64,000 nt of DNA from an uncultured Tenacibaculum sp. (GCA_947501615.1 CANMWK010000002.1:372001-436000), one strand, 5' to 3'. Shown: positions 26,418 through 37,405, numbered from the stretch's first letter. Notes: generated by a model from the sequence alone, not told the origin. Made by a program: numbers and translations.

Positions 26418-27935
26418 TTAATTTTGAGCTCCAGGAGCAGGATTGAAATCTGTTTCAAACGCTGGAACTGGCCAATATTCTAAATAACCATAATTGATCG
26501 TTGCATTAGTGTTTAAGTTACCAGCAGCATCTAAAACATGAGCTCCAGTTCTTGAACCTGCGGCAACACCATAACGCCTTGCATCATAGAATGCAACAGA
26601 CCTCATTATTAAAGCAAGTCTTCTTTCTTTACGAATTTCTTCAAGAGCTTGCATCTCTGTTAAGCTTGTGCCTACAGTTGCGGCTAATTCAGAATCTTGG
26701 AAACTTCTAACTGCATCTAAATGAGCTAAACCTCCCTCGATGTCACCAGTTCTTACTTTTGCTTCAGCTAAAAATAATTCGTTTTCTTCAAAAGAACCAG
26801 CATAATACATTGTCACATTACCTGGGGTAGTTGACGCGATTGGTGATTCATTTTTCCAAAAGTAATTACAACCATACTGAATTCCTCTACCTCTTGGATT
26901 AGGGAACACAAAAGTGTTAAAATAGGTATCTAAACGTTTATCACCTGTATTAATGTCCTGAATTAAACGAGGACTAGGAAAATACCAGAATCCAGATACT
27001 CTACCAGGTAACCATAAATTATTAATCCAAGTAGACTCAGACTTCATAATAAAAGCATTATCATTGGAAGTAATACCATTGTTTGCCCAAGTAATTACAT
27101 TGGTCCAATCTGCGGTAGTCATATCAGTTAGTTTATTGCTGTAAACTAAATTACGGGCTCTTAAAGTATTTAAGTTTTCTGTCAAGCTAGTTATGTTTAA
27201 TACATTCTCAGCTATGTCTAATTGCATTGCAGCTAAAGCTGAATTAAATTCGCCTGTATCAGAGACTCCTGCTATAAGTGTTTCTAATTCATCTAATAAA
27301 CGATCAGATTCATCTATAATATCAGAATTTGGTAGATAATTGTTATTTGTAACTAAGAATTCATCAACTATTAAACCTTCTTCGTATAATAAACCTATTC
27401 TATTGTAAGAATAAGCTTTCCACCATAAAGCCCAAGCCTTGATAGCAGATATTTCACTAGCACTAGCATTTACGTCATCTGCGGTTGTTAACATAATATT
27501 AGCCTGTCCAATAACATCATAAGAACTAGCCCATTCATATTGAGTTGCGTTGTCAGAACCCGCTGCTCTTGAATTTCTAATTGCTATTTCACCTGGTTGA
27601 GGGCCTCCTTGAGGAGGAGTAATAACAGTACCATCGTCTAGAGTAATAGATTCAGTTTGGTTTACCCATCTACCACCAAAATTACCCCAAGGCATAGTTA
27701 AGTTATCTCCCATTGTTTCATGATAGCCATACACAAACGATAAATGAAAATCGTCAATAGGGGTATATATACCTTGTCCAAAGGTATACATTGCAGAAGC
27801 TACAGTTAAATTAGCTGCAGAAGGTAGGTTTGGGTTAACAGGATCTATATTAGAATCTAAAAGGTTGTCTTGACATGAAATAATGCTCAGAGAAACCAAT
27901 AGTAATATTATCGCTTTTAAATTTATTTTTTTCAT
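26418..27935 (-). CDS. SusD/RagB-family outer-membrane lipoprotein
   Basis: The 505-residue protein has a lipoprotein signal ending SIISC (Cys21) and then DPVNPN, typical of the SusD-like_2 or RagB group. Helical segments such as IKAWALWWKAYSYNRIGLLYEE and the C-terminal EEIRKERRLALIMRSVAFYDARRYG fit the SusD fold. It would be the surface lid of the adjacent SusC barrel, whose gene is frameshifted; if that is real, this SusD may be without its partner. It lies 10 bp after SusC and 16 bp before a terminator. Confidence 0.94.
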   Translation of the reverse strand: MKKINLKAIILLLVSLSIISCQDNLLDSNIDPVNPNLPSAANLTVASAMYTFGQGIYTPIDDFHLSFVYGYHETMGDNLTMPWGNFGGRWVNQTESITLDDGTVITPPQGGPQPGEIAIRNSRAAGSDNATQYEWASSYDVIGQANIMLTTADDVNASASEISAIKAWALWWKAYSYNRIGLLYEEGLIVDEFLVTNNNYLPNSDIIDESDRLLDELETLIAGVSDTGEFNSALAAMQLDIAENVLNITSLTENLNTLRARNLVYSNKLTDMTTADWTNVITWANNGITSNDNAFIMKSESTWINNLWLPGRVSGFWYFPSPRLIQDINTGDKRLDTYFNTFVFPNPRGRGIQYGCNYFWKNESPIASTTPGNVTMYYAGSFEENELFLAEAKVRTGDIEGGLAHLDAVRSFQDSELAATVGTSLTEMQALEEIRKERRLALIMRSVAFYDARRYGVAAGSRTGAHVLDAAGNLNTNATINYGYLEYWPVPAFETDFNPAPGAQN

Positions 27936-27945
27936 TTTTTTAGTT

Positions 27946-30900
27946 TTAGAAAGTTACTTTTAAACCAACATTATAACTTTTTGTGTTTGGATGTGTGAAT
28001 TCATCAAAACCTCTTTGGAAAGGATTTCCAAAGTTTCTAGCTGCTTCAGGGTCTAGTCCTGTGTAGTCAGTAATAGTAGCTAAATTTCTTCCAGAAAGAA
28101 TTAAAGTTATGTTTTGAACATTTTTTAATTTAACTAATTGGTCTAATCTAACCTTAAAGCTAACATTACGAAGTCTTAAAAAAGAAGCATCTTCAATAAA
28201 ATGAGATGTAGGTACATTAGTATTGTATAAACCAGTATAATATGATACAAAAGCACCAGTTTGAGCTGTTCCTGAAGGGTCTTCAATAGTTACTGGAACC
28301 GAAGTTTCAGCATGTAAACCGTTATTATATAACCATTGTTTAGCTCTATTATATACATCCATACCTTGGAACCAATCTATTTGAGTAGAAATTTCGAAAA
28401 TTTTATTTATTTTAAAATCATTAAAGAAAGACATTACAAAATCTGGTTGAGTACTTCCTCCTACAATTTTTTCATTAGTAAATACTGGTTTACCTGTGTT
28501 TTTGTTTACCACATATCCTGAACTTGCAACTGTGAAATTGTTAGCGTTAGCAGCTGGGATTATTAAATTTCCTTGTGAATCTGTTTGGTCAACACTTCTT
28601 ACAATATCAAATACTGAAAAAGTACCAATTTCTTGTCCTTCCTCTAAAGTAAAGAAATCTTCAACAACCAATGGTTGACCATTTGCAATACGATCTAGAG
28701 TAGTTGCAGATTTTGTAAAACGTGTCCCAAAATTCCAGCTAAAGTTTTCGCTTTCATAAATTCCTGCATCTAAGCTAAAATCAAAACCATTACTTGATAA
28801 ATCATAAGCATTACTTGTAACTTGAGAAGCACCAGTACTAGGAGCTAATTCTGTAAAAGCTATAGCGCCTTCAGTTTCATTGGTAAAATAGTTTGCACTA
28901 CCTCTAAAGTTTGTGAACCAATTGTCGCTGTTAGTTTTTATAGCATAATCTAAACCAACTTCTAGCTCTGTGTTTATTGCTGGTTCTAAACCGGGATTAC
29001 CAATTCTAAATTGAGTTGATCCTGGGGCTTGAGAACCAATTGTAGTTACATCGAAAGATTCGATGTTTGTACCAAAACCTGGCTGAATACCTGCCTGTCC
29101 CCATGCTGCTCTTATTTTTAATTGTTGTAAGTGATCATTTTCAACAACATCAGCAATATTAAAATAACCATTAACATTACCAAATGTACCTCTTACATCA
29201 TTTCCGAATCTACTAGAAACATCACTTCTAAGACCTCCTCCAATTCCGAATAAGCCATCATAAAAGTCTAATTTTTGATTAATTAAGAAACCATAAGTTC
29301 TAAAAGGTACAAAAGTAGTATTTCCTATAGAGTTCAATGTTTTAGTACTACTTTGATTGATAGTAAATGTTCCAAAACCTGAAAATGGATTTCCTGTACC
29401 TTGTACTTGAGTAGCTGAACTCTCTTCATCTCTCCAGTCAAATGTTAAAGATGTTGTTGATTCTAAAGGTAAGTCTTCTTCTAATTCAAAAGAGAAATTA
29501 GCAGTAGTTAATAAATTTTGGAAATAAAAGTTAGTATTAGTTTCAGATAGAATACCAGTTCCATTAGTGATAATTTGATCAGCTTGTTGGTGGTTGTCAG
29601 TTCTTCTCTGGAAGAAGTTAAACGTTTGTGAATACGTATCAAAACCATATTTAACGTTTAAGTTTAAGAAACTAAACGGATCATAATTTAATGAGAAATT
29701 TGTAATAGCTCTGCTAATTTCATCTTGTCTTACTTGTGCTTCACTAAAGAAAAAAGGATTCGAAGAGTTAGGATCTGTTAAATCTGGGCTTATAACTAAT
29801 TCGTTGTCAGAATTTCTAACATTTAAGTCTACATGAGGTAAATTTTGGAAAACATTGTTTATAAGGTTGTTTCCATTAGCGTTATCAGTGTTAGTACCTG
29901 TCTTATTTCTACTAGAAATGTAATCAACTCTAGAAGAGATGCTTAATTTTTCAGATAATTTTACGTCTAATTTTAAACGAGAGTTATATCTAACATAGTT
30001 TCCGTTAACTAAAACACTTTCACTTGATGTCCTGCTTCCAGAAGCCAAATAAGTAATGTTTTCACTACCTCCTGATACAGTAGCGCCATAATTAGAAAGG
30101 AAAGCATCTTTAAATAAAACGTCTGTTGCGTTAAATGTTTGTTCAGCATAAGGAGTTTCATTTATTCCTTCAGAACCTAAAGCGGTACCGTCTACATCAA
30201 TAATATTAATAGCAACAGGTAAGTACTGAGATTCATCATTTAGTTGAGTAACAGGGACATCTGATAAATTCACTAAAAAACCAGCATTATTCGTTCTGTA
30301 CCTATGTAAAGAAGATCTTCTTGCTTTATCACTTGTGATAGCACTAGCAAATCCTCCACTAACATCTAAAGTTACCTTTGGAGCACCAGCCCTACCTTTT
30401 TTTGTGATGATATTAATTACACCATTTGCACCCTGTGCACCATAAATTGTAGCACCAGATGCACCAGTCACAACTTCAACTCTTTCTACATTAGAAAAAT
30501 CGATATCAGCCAAACGAGAACTTAAGTTTGAGGCTCCACCTAATGATGAACTACCTGCATTAACTTCAACTCCATCTATGCAAGACTAATGGATTGGTAC
30601 TTTGTAAACTAGCAATAGATCGTAATACAATATCTTGCTGTTGTCCTGGTTGTCCTGAATTAGATTGAATTATTGCACCAGCAACTTTACCTTGTAATGC
30701 TTGTTCTACAGAAGGAGTACCTAATTCTGCTAATTTTTCAGCATTAACAGAAGAAACACTAACTCCTAATTTTTTTCTAGACGTTCCTGTAGCTACCCCA
30801 GTTACTACAATTTCATCTAAAACATTATTATCATCAGATAATGTTACATTAATAGTGTTGGTGCCTCCAACCGTTTTTTCTACAGTTGACATACCAACAA

Positions 30901-31120
30901 AACTGAAGACTAAAACGTCACCAGTCTTAGCTTTAATAGAGTATTTTCCATCAAAGTCAGTTTCAGTACCAATTTTTGTTCCTTTTTTGATAACGCTAAC
31001 TCCAGGTAAAGAGCCAGTACCATCAGAAACAACCCCTGAAATTGTCCTGTCTTGTGCAAACGAAACTTGCACAACCAACGCTAGCAATAGCGTTAGAATT
31101 CCATTAAATTTTGTTTTCAT
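27946..31120 (-). pseudogene. SusC/RagA TonB-linked transporter, broken by a one-base frameshift
   Basis: The N-terminal 180 codons (from 31120) encode a signal peptide, the CarboxypepD_reg-like domain and the start of the plug, ending STNPLVL. The frame then runs into HRWS and a stop. The family motif IDGVEVNAG and the rest of the plug and barrel continue in another frame down to 27946. One extra base, the G at 30580 on the plus strand, accounts for the break; without it the protein would be about 1057 residues, a normal length. The rest is intact with no other stop. It is either a recent mutation or a sequence error. It precedes SusD by 10 bp. Confidence 0.88.
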
Positions 31121-31130
31121 TATGTATTTA

Positions 31131-31176
31131 TTTGAATTAATGTGTGCTAAAATCTTAAATTAAACTTAAAAAAACA
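31131..31176 (-). promoter_or_regulatory. Conserved upstream block of SusC (copy 2)
   Basis: The block from TTTGAATTAA to AAAACAA on the plus strand resembles 21639-21686 upstream of the other SusC gene. Both share GCTAAAATCTTAA and a following CTTAAA segment at the same spacing. Confidence 0.5.
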
Positions 31177-31239
31177 ACAAAAAGGGTTAATAAAATGTAA
31201 ATTACTGTTTGAAAGTGTTAAAAATTAAGTATTCTTTCT

Positions 31240-32868
31240 TTAGAAGTAATTTTTTAGGATTATTGATAAATTCAAAGAAGGGTTTTTGTAAAGTTTTGAA
31301 ATTCCGCTAGATAAGGATAAGTTTATAATGGAGTTCTTTCTTTTGAATAAATAACCTATCCCCAAACCAAGCAAAGTTTGTGTTTCATTATTTATGTTTT
31401 GAACAACACCGGGATCTGTTATTGAATGTAAATAAGAGTTCTCAGAAGTTATGAAACGATATTCAATATTTAAAAAAGAATATTTTTTCACAAATATACT
31501 TTGAGGGTTGAACCCTCTAATAGAATTAATGCCACCTATTCTATATAATTCATTGAATAGGTAGTTTGAAGATAGAAGAATACCAGTTTTATTTCTAACA
31601 TTTATGCTGTTTTTCGAGTTTATCTCAATATCAAGAGCGCTAGTTATATTTGTTTTAAACTGTTGGTTGCTTATTGATGAAGAAGTTCTTTTACCAATTA
31701 GATTAGAGATAGTAAACGAGACTTTAGGAGAAGAAAAATAGTTTCTAGCTAAACTATTAAATGAAAAAGATAACCCTATGAATTGCGATGAAAAATCAGG
31801 TGTGTTAAGGTTTAAGTTGTTCGAAGTGTTGTTGGATTCCTCATTTTCATAAGAAACTCCTGCGGTCAGTTTAGTGTTAATGTTATAAAGAAAGTTTGTT
31901 GTGAATTTAGAGTTTAAAAAAGTGCTGTCTTGTTTATATATCTGAAAGGATGTTTTGTTGGATATTGCAGTATTGAATATATAAGGTATAAAAGTTTCCA
32001 AAATTAAGTTTTGTCTTTCATTTCCATTGGCATTCCAGTTTAAGTGGAATTGTTCGCCTGTATTTAAAATGTTATTTAATTCTAGATTTATATTTCCAGT
32101 GAAGTTTAGTTCGTCCGGGTTTTCTGATGAAAAGTTGATTAGGCCGTCAAAATTGCTTTGTTTTTTCTTTTTTAAATATAGGTATACTAAAGTAGAGTCT
32201 TTGCTGAATAAGATTTCTGGTCTTTTGTGTTGTTTTGCGAATGAAAGTGTGTTTAAGTTATTCTCAATGCTAGAAATTAATTTTTTATTTAAAACTTGAT
32301 GCGGCTTAATTTTTAAAAAATGTTTTAAATAAGACTTTGGAAATTTGTTGTATCCTTTAATGATTATTTTGTCAAGTGTTCTTTTTTTTGAATTTTTAAT
32401 TTGTAATGTAGCATTAATTTTATCTTCTATTAATGTGATGTTTGTTAATTGTACTTTTGAAAAAGGATTTCCCGTTGCTTCTAGTTTTAAATTGATGGTC
32501 TTTAAAAATTGAGGTAAATTTTCAATTGCTATTTTTTCTTTAAAAGCTGATAGGTTCTGGTTTTTATGTAGCGTGAGGGTTATGGAATCAGTTTTTTTTC
32601 CGAATGAGATGTAAATTAGTTTGTGTGATGTGTTTTGAGAAATTGAGTCTGTTTTATTATAAAAATATCCTTTCAGTTTTAAAGAGCTATTCACAGAATC
32701 GATTAGTTTGTTTAGGTCTTTACTTGATTTGATTCTGTTTAATTTGTTTAATTCAATGTTTTTGTTTTCTGTTTTTTTTGATGCTATGAATTTTAAATGC
32801 ACTTCTTGAGAAAAAAGAAATGAATTTTTTAGCGCAATAAAAATAATAAGAAGTAGTGTTTGTTTCAA
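31240..32868 (-). CDS. Omp85/BamA-TamA-like outer-membrane protein
   Basis: The 542-residue protein has a signal peptide (ending FLFSQ), an N-terminal periplasmic part with at least one POTRA-like segment (about 160-235, LDKIIIKGYNKFPKSYL), and a C-terminal barrel. The Omp85 lid-loop motif is present as GGINSIRGF, followed by FLNIEYRF; the last residues are ILKNYF. It is shorter than BamA, so it is a TamA-like or other Omp85 paralogue acting in outer-membrane protein or lipid handling. It lies 119 bp upstream of the frameshifted SusC gene in the same direction, with no clear sign of co-transcription. Confidence 0.82.
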   Translation of the reverse strand: MKQTLLLIIFIALKNSFLFSQEVHLKFIASKKTENKNIELNKLNRIKSSKDLNKLIDSVNSSLKLKGYFYNKTDSISQNTSHKLIYISFGKKTDSITLTLHKNQNLSAFKEKIAIENLPQFLKTINLKLEATGNPFSKVQLTNITLIEDKINATLQIKNSKKRTLDKIIIKGYNKFPKSYLKHFLKIKPHQVLNKKLISSIENNLNTLSFAKQHKRPEILFSKDSTLVYLYLKKKKQSNFDGLINFSSENPDELNFTGNINLELNNILNTGEQFHLNWNANGNERQNLILETFIPYIFNTAISNKTSFQIYKQDSTFLNSKFTTNFLYNINTKLTAGVSYENEESNNTSNNLNLNTPDFSSQFIGLSFSFNSLARNYFSSPKVSFTISNLIGKRTSSSISNQQFKTNITSALDIEINSKNSINVRNKTGILLSSNYLFNELYRIGGINSIRGFNPQSIFVKKYSFLNIEYRFITSENSYLHSITDPGVVQNINNETQTLLGLGIGYLFKRKNSIINLSLSSGISKLYKNPSLNLSIILKNYF

Positions 32869-32951
32869 AATTTTAAATAATAGCTAAAGTATATTAAAAT
32901 CAAGAGATTCCTCGGTTTTTATAGAGGTAATGTAAAAATAACTTCCTGATA

Positions 32952-32982
32952 TTTGAATAATTAGAAATTAATCGTACATTTG
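32952..32982 (+). promoter_or_regulatory. Promoter of the str operon
   Basis: A -33 TTTG at 32952-32955 and a -7 TACATTTG at 32975-32982, separated by 19 bp, match the Bacteroidota consensus exactly. The predicted leader before rpsL is about 58 bases. Confidence 0.85.
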
Positions 32983-33044
32983 CACACTCTTAAAAATAGA
33001 GAATAATATTAATAAGTACAAACGAAAACAAGTAATTAATTAGT

Positions 33045-33425
33045 ATGCCAACTATTCAACAATTAGTTCGTAAAGGAAGAACCAAAATAACTAAGAAGAG
33101 TAAATCGGCTGCTTTGACGGCATGTCCTCAAAGACGTGGAGTTTGTACGCGTGTGTATACAACAACACCAAAAAAACCTAATTCAGCGATGCGTAAAGTA
33201 GCCCGTGTTAGGTTGACAAATGGTAATGAGATCAACGCGTATATCCCAGGAGAAGGGCACAACCTTCAGGAGCACTCGATAGTATTAGTTAGAGGTGGAA
33301 GGGTAAAAGATTTACCAGGAGTTAAATATCATATCGTACGTGGTGCATTAGATACTGCAGGTGTGGAAGGAAGAACTCAACGTAGATCAAAATATGGTGC
33401 AAAACGCCCTAAAGACAAAAAGTAA
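33045..33425 (+). CDS. rpsL: 30S ribosomal protein S12
   Basis: The 126-residue protein matches S12 over its full length. The loop [17 protein letters not shown] and the segment [17 protein letters not shown], which line the decoding site, are intact, including the lysines whose change gives streptomycin resistance elsewhere. S12 checks codon-anticodon pairing at the A site. It is the first gene of the str operon and has a strong promoter 63 bp upstream; rpsG follows after 29 bp. Confidence 0.98.
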   Translation: MPTIQQLVRKGRTKITKKSKSAALTACPQRRGVCTRVYTTTPKKPNSAMRKVARVRLTNGNEINAYIPGEGHNLQEHSIVLVRGGRVKDLPGVKYHIVRGALDTAGVEGRTQRRSKYGAKRPKDKK

Positions 33426-33454
33426 TTATTCAGTAACTTTTTTAATGTAAAGAC

Positions 33455-33931
33455 ATGAGAAAAAGAAGAGCGAAAAAAAGAATTTTATTACCAGATCCAA
33501 GATTTAATGATCAATTAGTAACACGTTTTGTAAATAACTTAATGTGGGATGGTAAGAAATCTGTAGCGTTCAAAGTATTTTACGATGCAATAGATATCGT
33601 AAATGAAAAGAAAACTGACGAAGAAAAGTCAGCTTTAGAAATTTGGAAAGACGGTTTGTCAAATGTAATGCCTCACGTAGAAGTTCGTTCACGTCGTGTG
33701 GGAGGTGCTACATTTCAAATACCAATGCAAATCCGACCAGATCGTAAAGTGTCAATGGCGATCAAATGGATGATAAGTTATGCTCGTAAGCGTAATGAAA
33801 AAACTATGGCACAACGTTTAGCTGCTGAAATATTAGCTGCAGCTAAAGAAGAAGGAGCAGCAGTTAAGAAAAGAGTAGATACTCATAAAATGGCTGAAGC
33901 TAACAAGGCATTCTCACACTTTAGATTTTAA
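33455..33931 (+). CDS. rpsG: 30S ribosomal protein S7
   Basis: The 158-residue protein has the S7 start MRKRRAKKR and the central motifs [14 protein letters not shown] and [11 protein letters not shown]7 nucleates assembly of the 3' major domain of 16S rRNA and touches the E-site tRNA. In other bacteria it is also the translational repressor of the str operon. It lies between rpsL and fusA, with fusA starting 5 bp downstream, which suggests translational coupling. Confidence 0.98.
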   Translation: MRKRRAKKRILLPDPRFNDQLVTRFVNNLMWDGKKSVAFKVFYDAIDIVNEKKTDEEKSALEIWKDGLSNVMPHVEVRSRRVGGATFQIPMQIRPDRKVSMAIKWMISYARKRNEKTMAQRLAAEILAAAKEEGAAVKKRVDTHKMAEANKAFSHFRF

Positions 33932-33936
33932 TAGAA

Positions 33937-36054
33937 ATGGCTAGAGATTTAAAATTCACACGAAACATTGGTATTGCCGCTCATATTGATGCAGGTAAAA
34001 CTACAACAACAGAACGTATCCTTTATTACACAGGGGTTTCTCACAAAATTGGAGAAGTACATGATGGTGCTGCTACAATGGACTGGATGGAACAAGAGCA
34101 AGAAAGAGGTATAACAATTACTTCGGCTGCAACTACTTGTACTTGGAAATTTCCAACAGAAAATGGAAAGCCAGTATCAGATACAAAAGGTTACCACTTT
34201 AATATTATTGATACTCCAGGTCACGTTGATTTTACGGTAGAGGTAAATCGTTCTTTACGTGTATTAGATGGATTAGTATTCTTATTTTCTGCTGTTGATG
34301 GTGTAGAGCCTCAATCAGAAACTAACTGGAGGTTAGCAGATAACTATAAAGTACCTCGTATCGGTTTTGTAAATAAAATGGATCGTCAAGGATCTAATTT
34401 TATGGCTGTATGTCAGCAAGTAAAAGATATGTTAGGGTCTAATGCTGTGCCAATCGTAATGAATATTGGAGATGAAGCAGACTTTAAAGGTATTGTAGAC
34501 TTAGTGAAGAACCGTGCAATTGTATGGCATGATGAAACACAAGGTTCTACTTTTGATGTGATAGAGATTCCAGAAGATTTAAAAGAAGAAGCTGCTGAAT
34601 TACGTGGTAAACTTATAGAAGAAGTTGCAGCGTATGACGAGAATCTTTTAGAGAAATTTATGGAGGATGAAAATTCAATTACTGAGGAAGAAGTGCATGC
34701 TGCTCTTCGTGCTGCAGTAATGGATATGTCTATCATTCCTATGATTTGTGGGTCAGCATTTAAAAATAAAGGAGTTCAGTTTTTATTAGATGCAGTATGT
34801 CGTTATTTACCTTCACCAGTAGATAAAGATGCTATTGTTGGAACAGATCCAAATACTGGTGACGAAATCACTCGTAAGCCAGACGCTAAAGAGCCTTTCT
34901 CTGCATTAGCATTTAAAATTGCAACGGATCCTTTCGTAGGTCGTCTTGCGTTTTTCCGTGCTTATTCAGGGCGTTTAGATGCAGGTTCTTATGTGTTAAA
35001 TAACCGTTCAGGTAAAAAAGAACGTATTTCTCGTATCTATCAAATGCACTCAAATAAACAAAATGCTATCGATTATATCGAAGCAGGAGATATTGGAGCA
35101 GCAGTTGGATTTAAGTCTATTAAGACAGGAGATACATTATCTGACGAGAAAAATCCAATCGTTTTAGAATCTATGGACTTTCCAGATCCAGTAATTGGTA
35201 TCGCGGTAGAGCCTAAGACTAAAGCAGATGTAGATAAGTTAGGTTTAGCTTTAGGTAAGTTAGCTGAAGAAGATCCAACATTTACAGTAAGAACTGATGA
35301 AGCTTCTGGACAGACTATTATTTCTGGAATGGGTGAATTACACTTAGATATTATTGTTGATCGTTTAAAGCGTGAATTTAAAGTAGAAGTAAACGAAGGA
35401 CAGCCACAAGTAGAGTACAAAGAAGCTATTACAGCCGCTGCAGACCATAGAGAGGTTTATAAAAAGCAATCTGGTGGTCGTGGTAAATTTGCTGATATTG
35501 TATTTACAATGGAACCTGCAGAAGAAGGTGTTCAAGGATTAGTTTTTGAATCAGTTATTAAAGGTGGTAATGTTCCTAAAGAATTTGTACCATCAGTAGA
35601 GAAAGGATTCAAAGAAGCAATGAAAAATGGTCCTTTAGCTGGATACGAAATGGATTCAATGAAGGTAACATTAAAAGATGGTTCTTTCCACCCTGTAGAT
35701 TCTGATCAGTTATCATTCGAATTAGCTGCTAAAATGGGTTACAAAGCTGCTGCAAAAGCTGCAAAAGCTAAAATTATGGAACCTATTATGAAGTTAGAAG
35801 TGTTAACTCCTGAAGAAAACATGGGAGATATCGTAGGAGACTTAAATAGAAGACGTGGTCAGGTTTCTGATATGTCTGATAGAGCAGGGTCTAAAGTTGT
35901 AAAAGCAACAGTGCCATTATCTGAAATGTTTGGATATGTTACAGCTTTAAGAACAATGTCTTCTGGTAGAGCAACTTCTACAATGGAATTTTCACACTAT
36001 GCTGAAACTCCTTCTAATATTTCAGAAGAAGTTATCGCTAATGCTAAAGGTTAA
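33937..36054 (+). CDS. fusA: Translation elongation factor G
   Basis: The 705-residue GTPase has P-loop [12 protein letters not shown] (16-27), switch [10 protein letters not shown] and the NKMD guanine motif, followed by domains II-V, with RGQVSDM near the C-terminus. EF-G drives tRNA and mRNA movement after each peptide bond and works with RRF in recycling. Between rpsG (5 bp) and rpsJ (5 bp) it is in its normal place. The length fits the standard bacterial EF-G1 group. Confidence 0.98.
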   Translation: MARDLKFTRNIGIAAHIDAGKTTTTERILYYTGVSHKIGEVHDGAATMDWMEQEQERGITITSAATTCTWKFPTENGKPVSDTKGYHFNIIDTPGHVDFTVEVNRSLRVLDGLVFLFSAVDGVEPQSETNWRLADNYKVPRIGFVNKMDRQGSNFMAVCQQVKDMLGSNAVPIVMNIGDEADFKGIVDLVKNRAIVWHDETQGSTFDVIEIPEDLKEEAAELRGKLIEEVAAYDENLLEKFMEDENSITEEEVHAALRAAVMDMSIIPMICGSAFKNKGVQFLLDAVCRYLPSPVDKDAIVGTDPNTGDEITRKPDAKEPFSALAFKIATDPFVGRLAFFRAYSGRLDAGSYVLNNRSGKKERISRIYQMHSNKQNAIDYIEAGDIGAAVGFKSIKTGDTLSDEKNPIVLESMDFPDPVIGIAVEPKTKADVDKLGLALGKLAEEDPTFTVRTDEASGQTIISGMGELHLDIIVDRLKREFKVEVNEGQPQVEYKEAITAAADHREVYKKQSGGRGKFADIVFTMEPAEEGVQGLVFESVIKGGNVPKEFVPSVEKGFKEAMKNGPLAGYEMDSMKVTLKDGSFHPVDSDQLSFELAAKMGYKAAAKAAKAKIMEPIMKLEVLTPEENMGDIVGDLNRRRGQVSDMSDRAGSKVVKATVPLSEMFGYVTALRTMSSGRATSTMEFSHYAETPSNISEEVIANAKG

Positions 36055-36059
36055 TTAAG

Positions 36060-36365
36060 ATGAGTCAAAAAATTAGAATAAAATTAAAATCTTACGATTA
36101 CAATTTAGTAGATAAATCTGCTGAGAAAATCGTTAAGACAGTAAAAAGTACTGGAGCGGTAGTAAATGGACCAATCCCTTTACCAACTCATAAAAAGATT
36201 TTTACAGTATTACGTTCACCACACGTAAACAAAAAATCTAGAGAGCAATTTCAATTATCTGCTTACAAGCGTTTGTTAGATATCTATAGTTCTTCTTCAA
36301 AGACTATTGATGCATTAATGAAGCTTGAGTTACCAAGTGGAGTTGAAGTAGAGATTAAAGTATAA
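36060..36365 (+). CDS. rpsJ: 30S ribosomal protein S10
   Basis: The 101-residue protein has the S10 patterns [26 protein letters not shown] and [13 protein letters not shown]10 is part of the 30S head and, as NusE, joins the transcription antitermination complex. Here it ends the str transcription unit: a strong terminator follows 17 bp after its stop codon, and rplC has a promoter of its own. So S10 is separated from the rest of the S10 operon. Confidence 0.98.
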   Translation: MSQKIRIKLKSYDYNLVDKSAEKIVKTVKSTGAVVNGPIPLPTHKKIFTVLRSPHVNKKSREQFQLSAYKRLLDIYSSSSKTIDALMKLELPSGVEVEIKV

Positions 36366-36381
36366 GTATTGTACTATAGAT

Positions 36382-36416
36382 AAAAAGCCTTTTTACATAA
36401 GTAAAAAGGCTTTTTT
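36382..36416 (+). terminator. Terminator after rpsJ
   Basis: A 15-bp stem (AAAAAGCCTTTTTAC and its complement) with a short ATAA loop runs into TTTTTT. Confidence 0.88.
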
Positions 36417-36524
36417 GCTTTAACATTCAACCTAAATAGCGGGAATTACTATATGTTTGGGTTGTAACTAATTTGAGATAAGAAAGTATAACTATCATGT
36501 TATCATTTAAATAATTGATTTTAT

Positions 36525-36556
36525 TTTGGTTATATCTGTATTTTTTTATACTTTCG
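36525..36556 (+). promoter_or_regulatory. Promoter of the rplC (S10/spc) unit
   Basis: TTTG at 36525-36528 and TACTTTCG at 36549-36556 are separated by 20 bp. The rest of the 422-bp gap between rpsJ and rplC holds the rpsJ terminator, an unremarkable A+T-rich stretch (36417-36520) and a leader of about 230 bases. Confidence 0.72.
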
Positions 36557-36605
36557 CAGTCCGAAATTGAGTGTTAGATGTTTTTTAACATAAAATTTTA
36601 AGAAC

Positions 36606-36692
36606 ATGTCCGGAGGGTTTCGCGAAGGAAAAACGGTAAAACACAATAAGTTAAGAGCTAAAACGTGTTTTACGCTCTTTTTTTTTGAGTGA
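36606..36692 (+). other. Leader region of the rplC unit with short open frame and attenuator-like hairpin
   Basis: A 28-codon frame starts at ATG 36606 (MSGGFREGK...) and ends at a TGA at 36690-36692. It runs through a hairpin (36653-36679: AGAGC-TAAAAC pairing with GTTTTACGCTCT, one bulged C) that is followed by nine T residues, the form of an intrinsic terminator. A transcript from the promoter at 36525-36556 must pass it to reach rplC. Premature termination as a control step is inference. Confidence 0.55.
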
Positions 36693-36787
36693 GATTTTAA
36701 AGATGTAGAAACATTTGTTTCAAATAATTATTTAGTAATAGACGCGCTGGATAAGTTATAAATCTAATCGTCTTAAAATTAACAGAT

Positions 36788-37405
36788 ATGTCTGGGTTAA
36801 TAGGAAAAAAAATCGGAATGACCAGCTTATTCGACGAGAATGGGAAGAATATCCCATGTACCGTTATAGAAGCAGGTCCTTGCGTGGTTACCCAAGTCAG
36901 AACCGAAGAGGTTGATGGCTACAATGCTTTACAACTTGGTTTCGATGACAAAAAGGCAAAAAGCTCTAACAAAGCTTTAGATGGTCACTTCCAAAAAGCA
37001 GGTACCGTTGCTAAGAAAAAAGTCGTTGAGTTCCAGGGTTTCGAAGGAGAATTTAAATTGGGTGACTCAATTACAGTAGAGCACTTTGCTGAAGGAGAGT
37101 TCGTTGATGTTTCAGGAACTTCTAAAGGTAAAGGTTTTCAAGGGGTTGTTAAACGTCACGGGTTTGGTGGTGTTGGTCAAGCAACTCACGGTCAACATAA
37201 CCGTTTAAGAGCGCCAGGTTCTATTGGTGCGGCTTCTTACCCTGCAAGAGTGTTCAAAGGAATGCGTATGGCAGGACGTATGGGAGGAGATAGTGTTAAA
37301 GTTCAAAATTTAAGAGTGTTAAAAGTAGTTCCAGAAAAGAATCTTTTAGTTATAAAAGGTGCTGTTCCAGGACACAAAAACTCTTATGTAATTATTGAGA
37401 AGTAA
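36788..37405 (+). CDS. rplC: 50S ribosomal protein L3
   Basis: The 205-residue protein begins [12 protein letters not shown] and contains [15 protein letters not shown] and the Gln-rich tip [15 protein letters not shown] that reaches towards the peptidyl transferase centre. L3 is an early 23S assembly protein. It is the first gene of this transcription unit, after a leader of about 230 bases with an attenuator-like hairpin. Its stop codon overlaps the ATG of rplD by one base. Confidence 0.98.
   Translation: MSGLIGKKIGMTSLFDENGKNIPCTVIEAGPCVVTQVRTEEVDGYNALQLGFDDKKAKSSNKALDGHFQKAGTVAKKKVVEFQGFEGEFKLGDSITVEHFAEGEFVDVSGTSKGKGFQGVVKRHGFGGVGQATHGQHNRLRAPGSIGAASYPARVFKGMRMAGRMGGDSVKVQNLRVLKVVPEKNLLVIKGAVPGHKNSYVIIEK

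Noticed and set aside
30540..30600. Programmed frameshift in SusC
   Set aside because: No slippery sequence, stimulating hairpin or stop-codon arrangement typical of programmed shifts; SusC proteins are not known to use them.
16188..31120. Polysaccharide utilisation locus
   Set aside because: SusC/SusD pairs are present, but there is no glycoside hydrolase, lyase, sulfatase or hybrid regulator near them.
36417..36520. Small gene between rpsJ and the rplC promoter
   Set aside because: No frame of meaningful length with a plausible start was seen.
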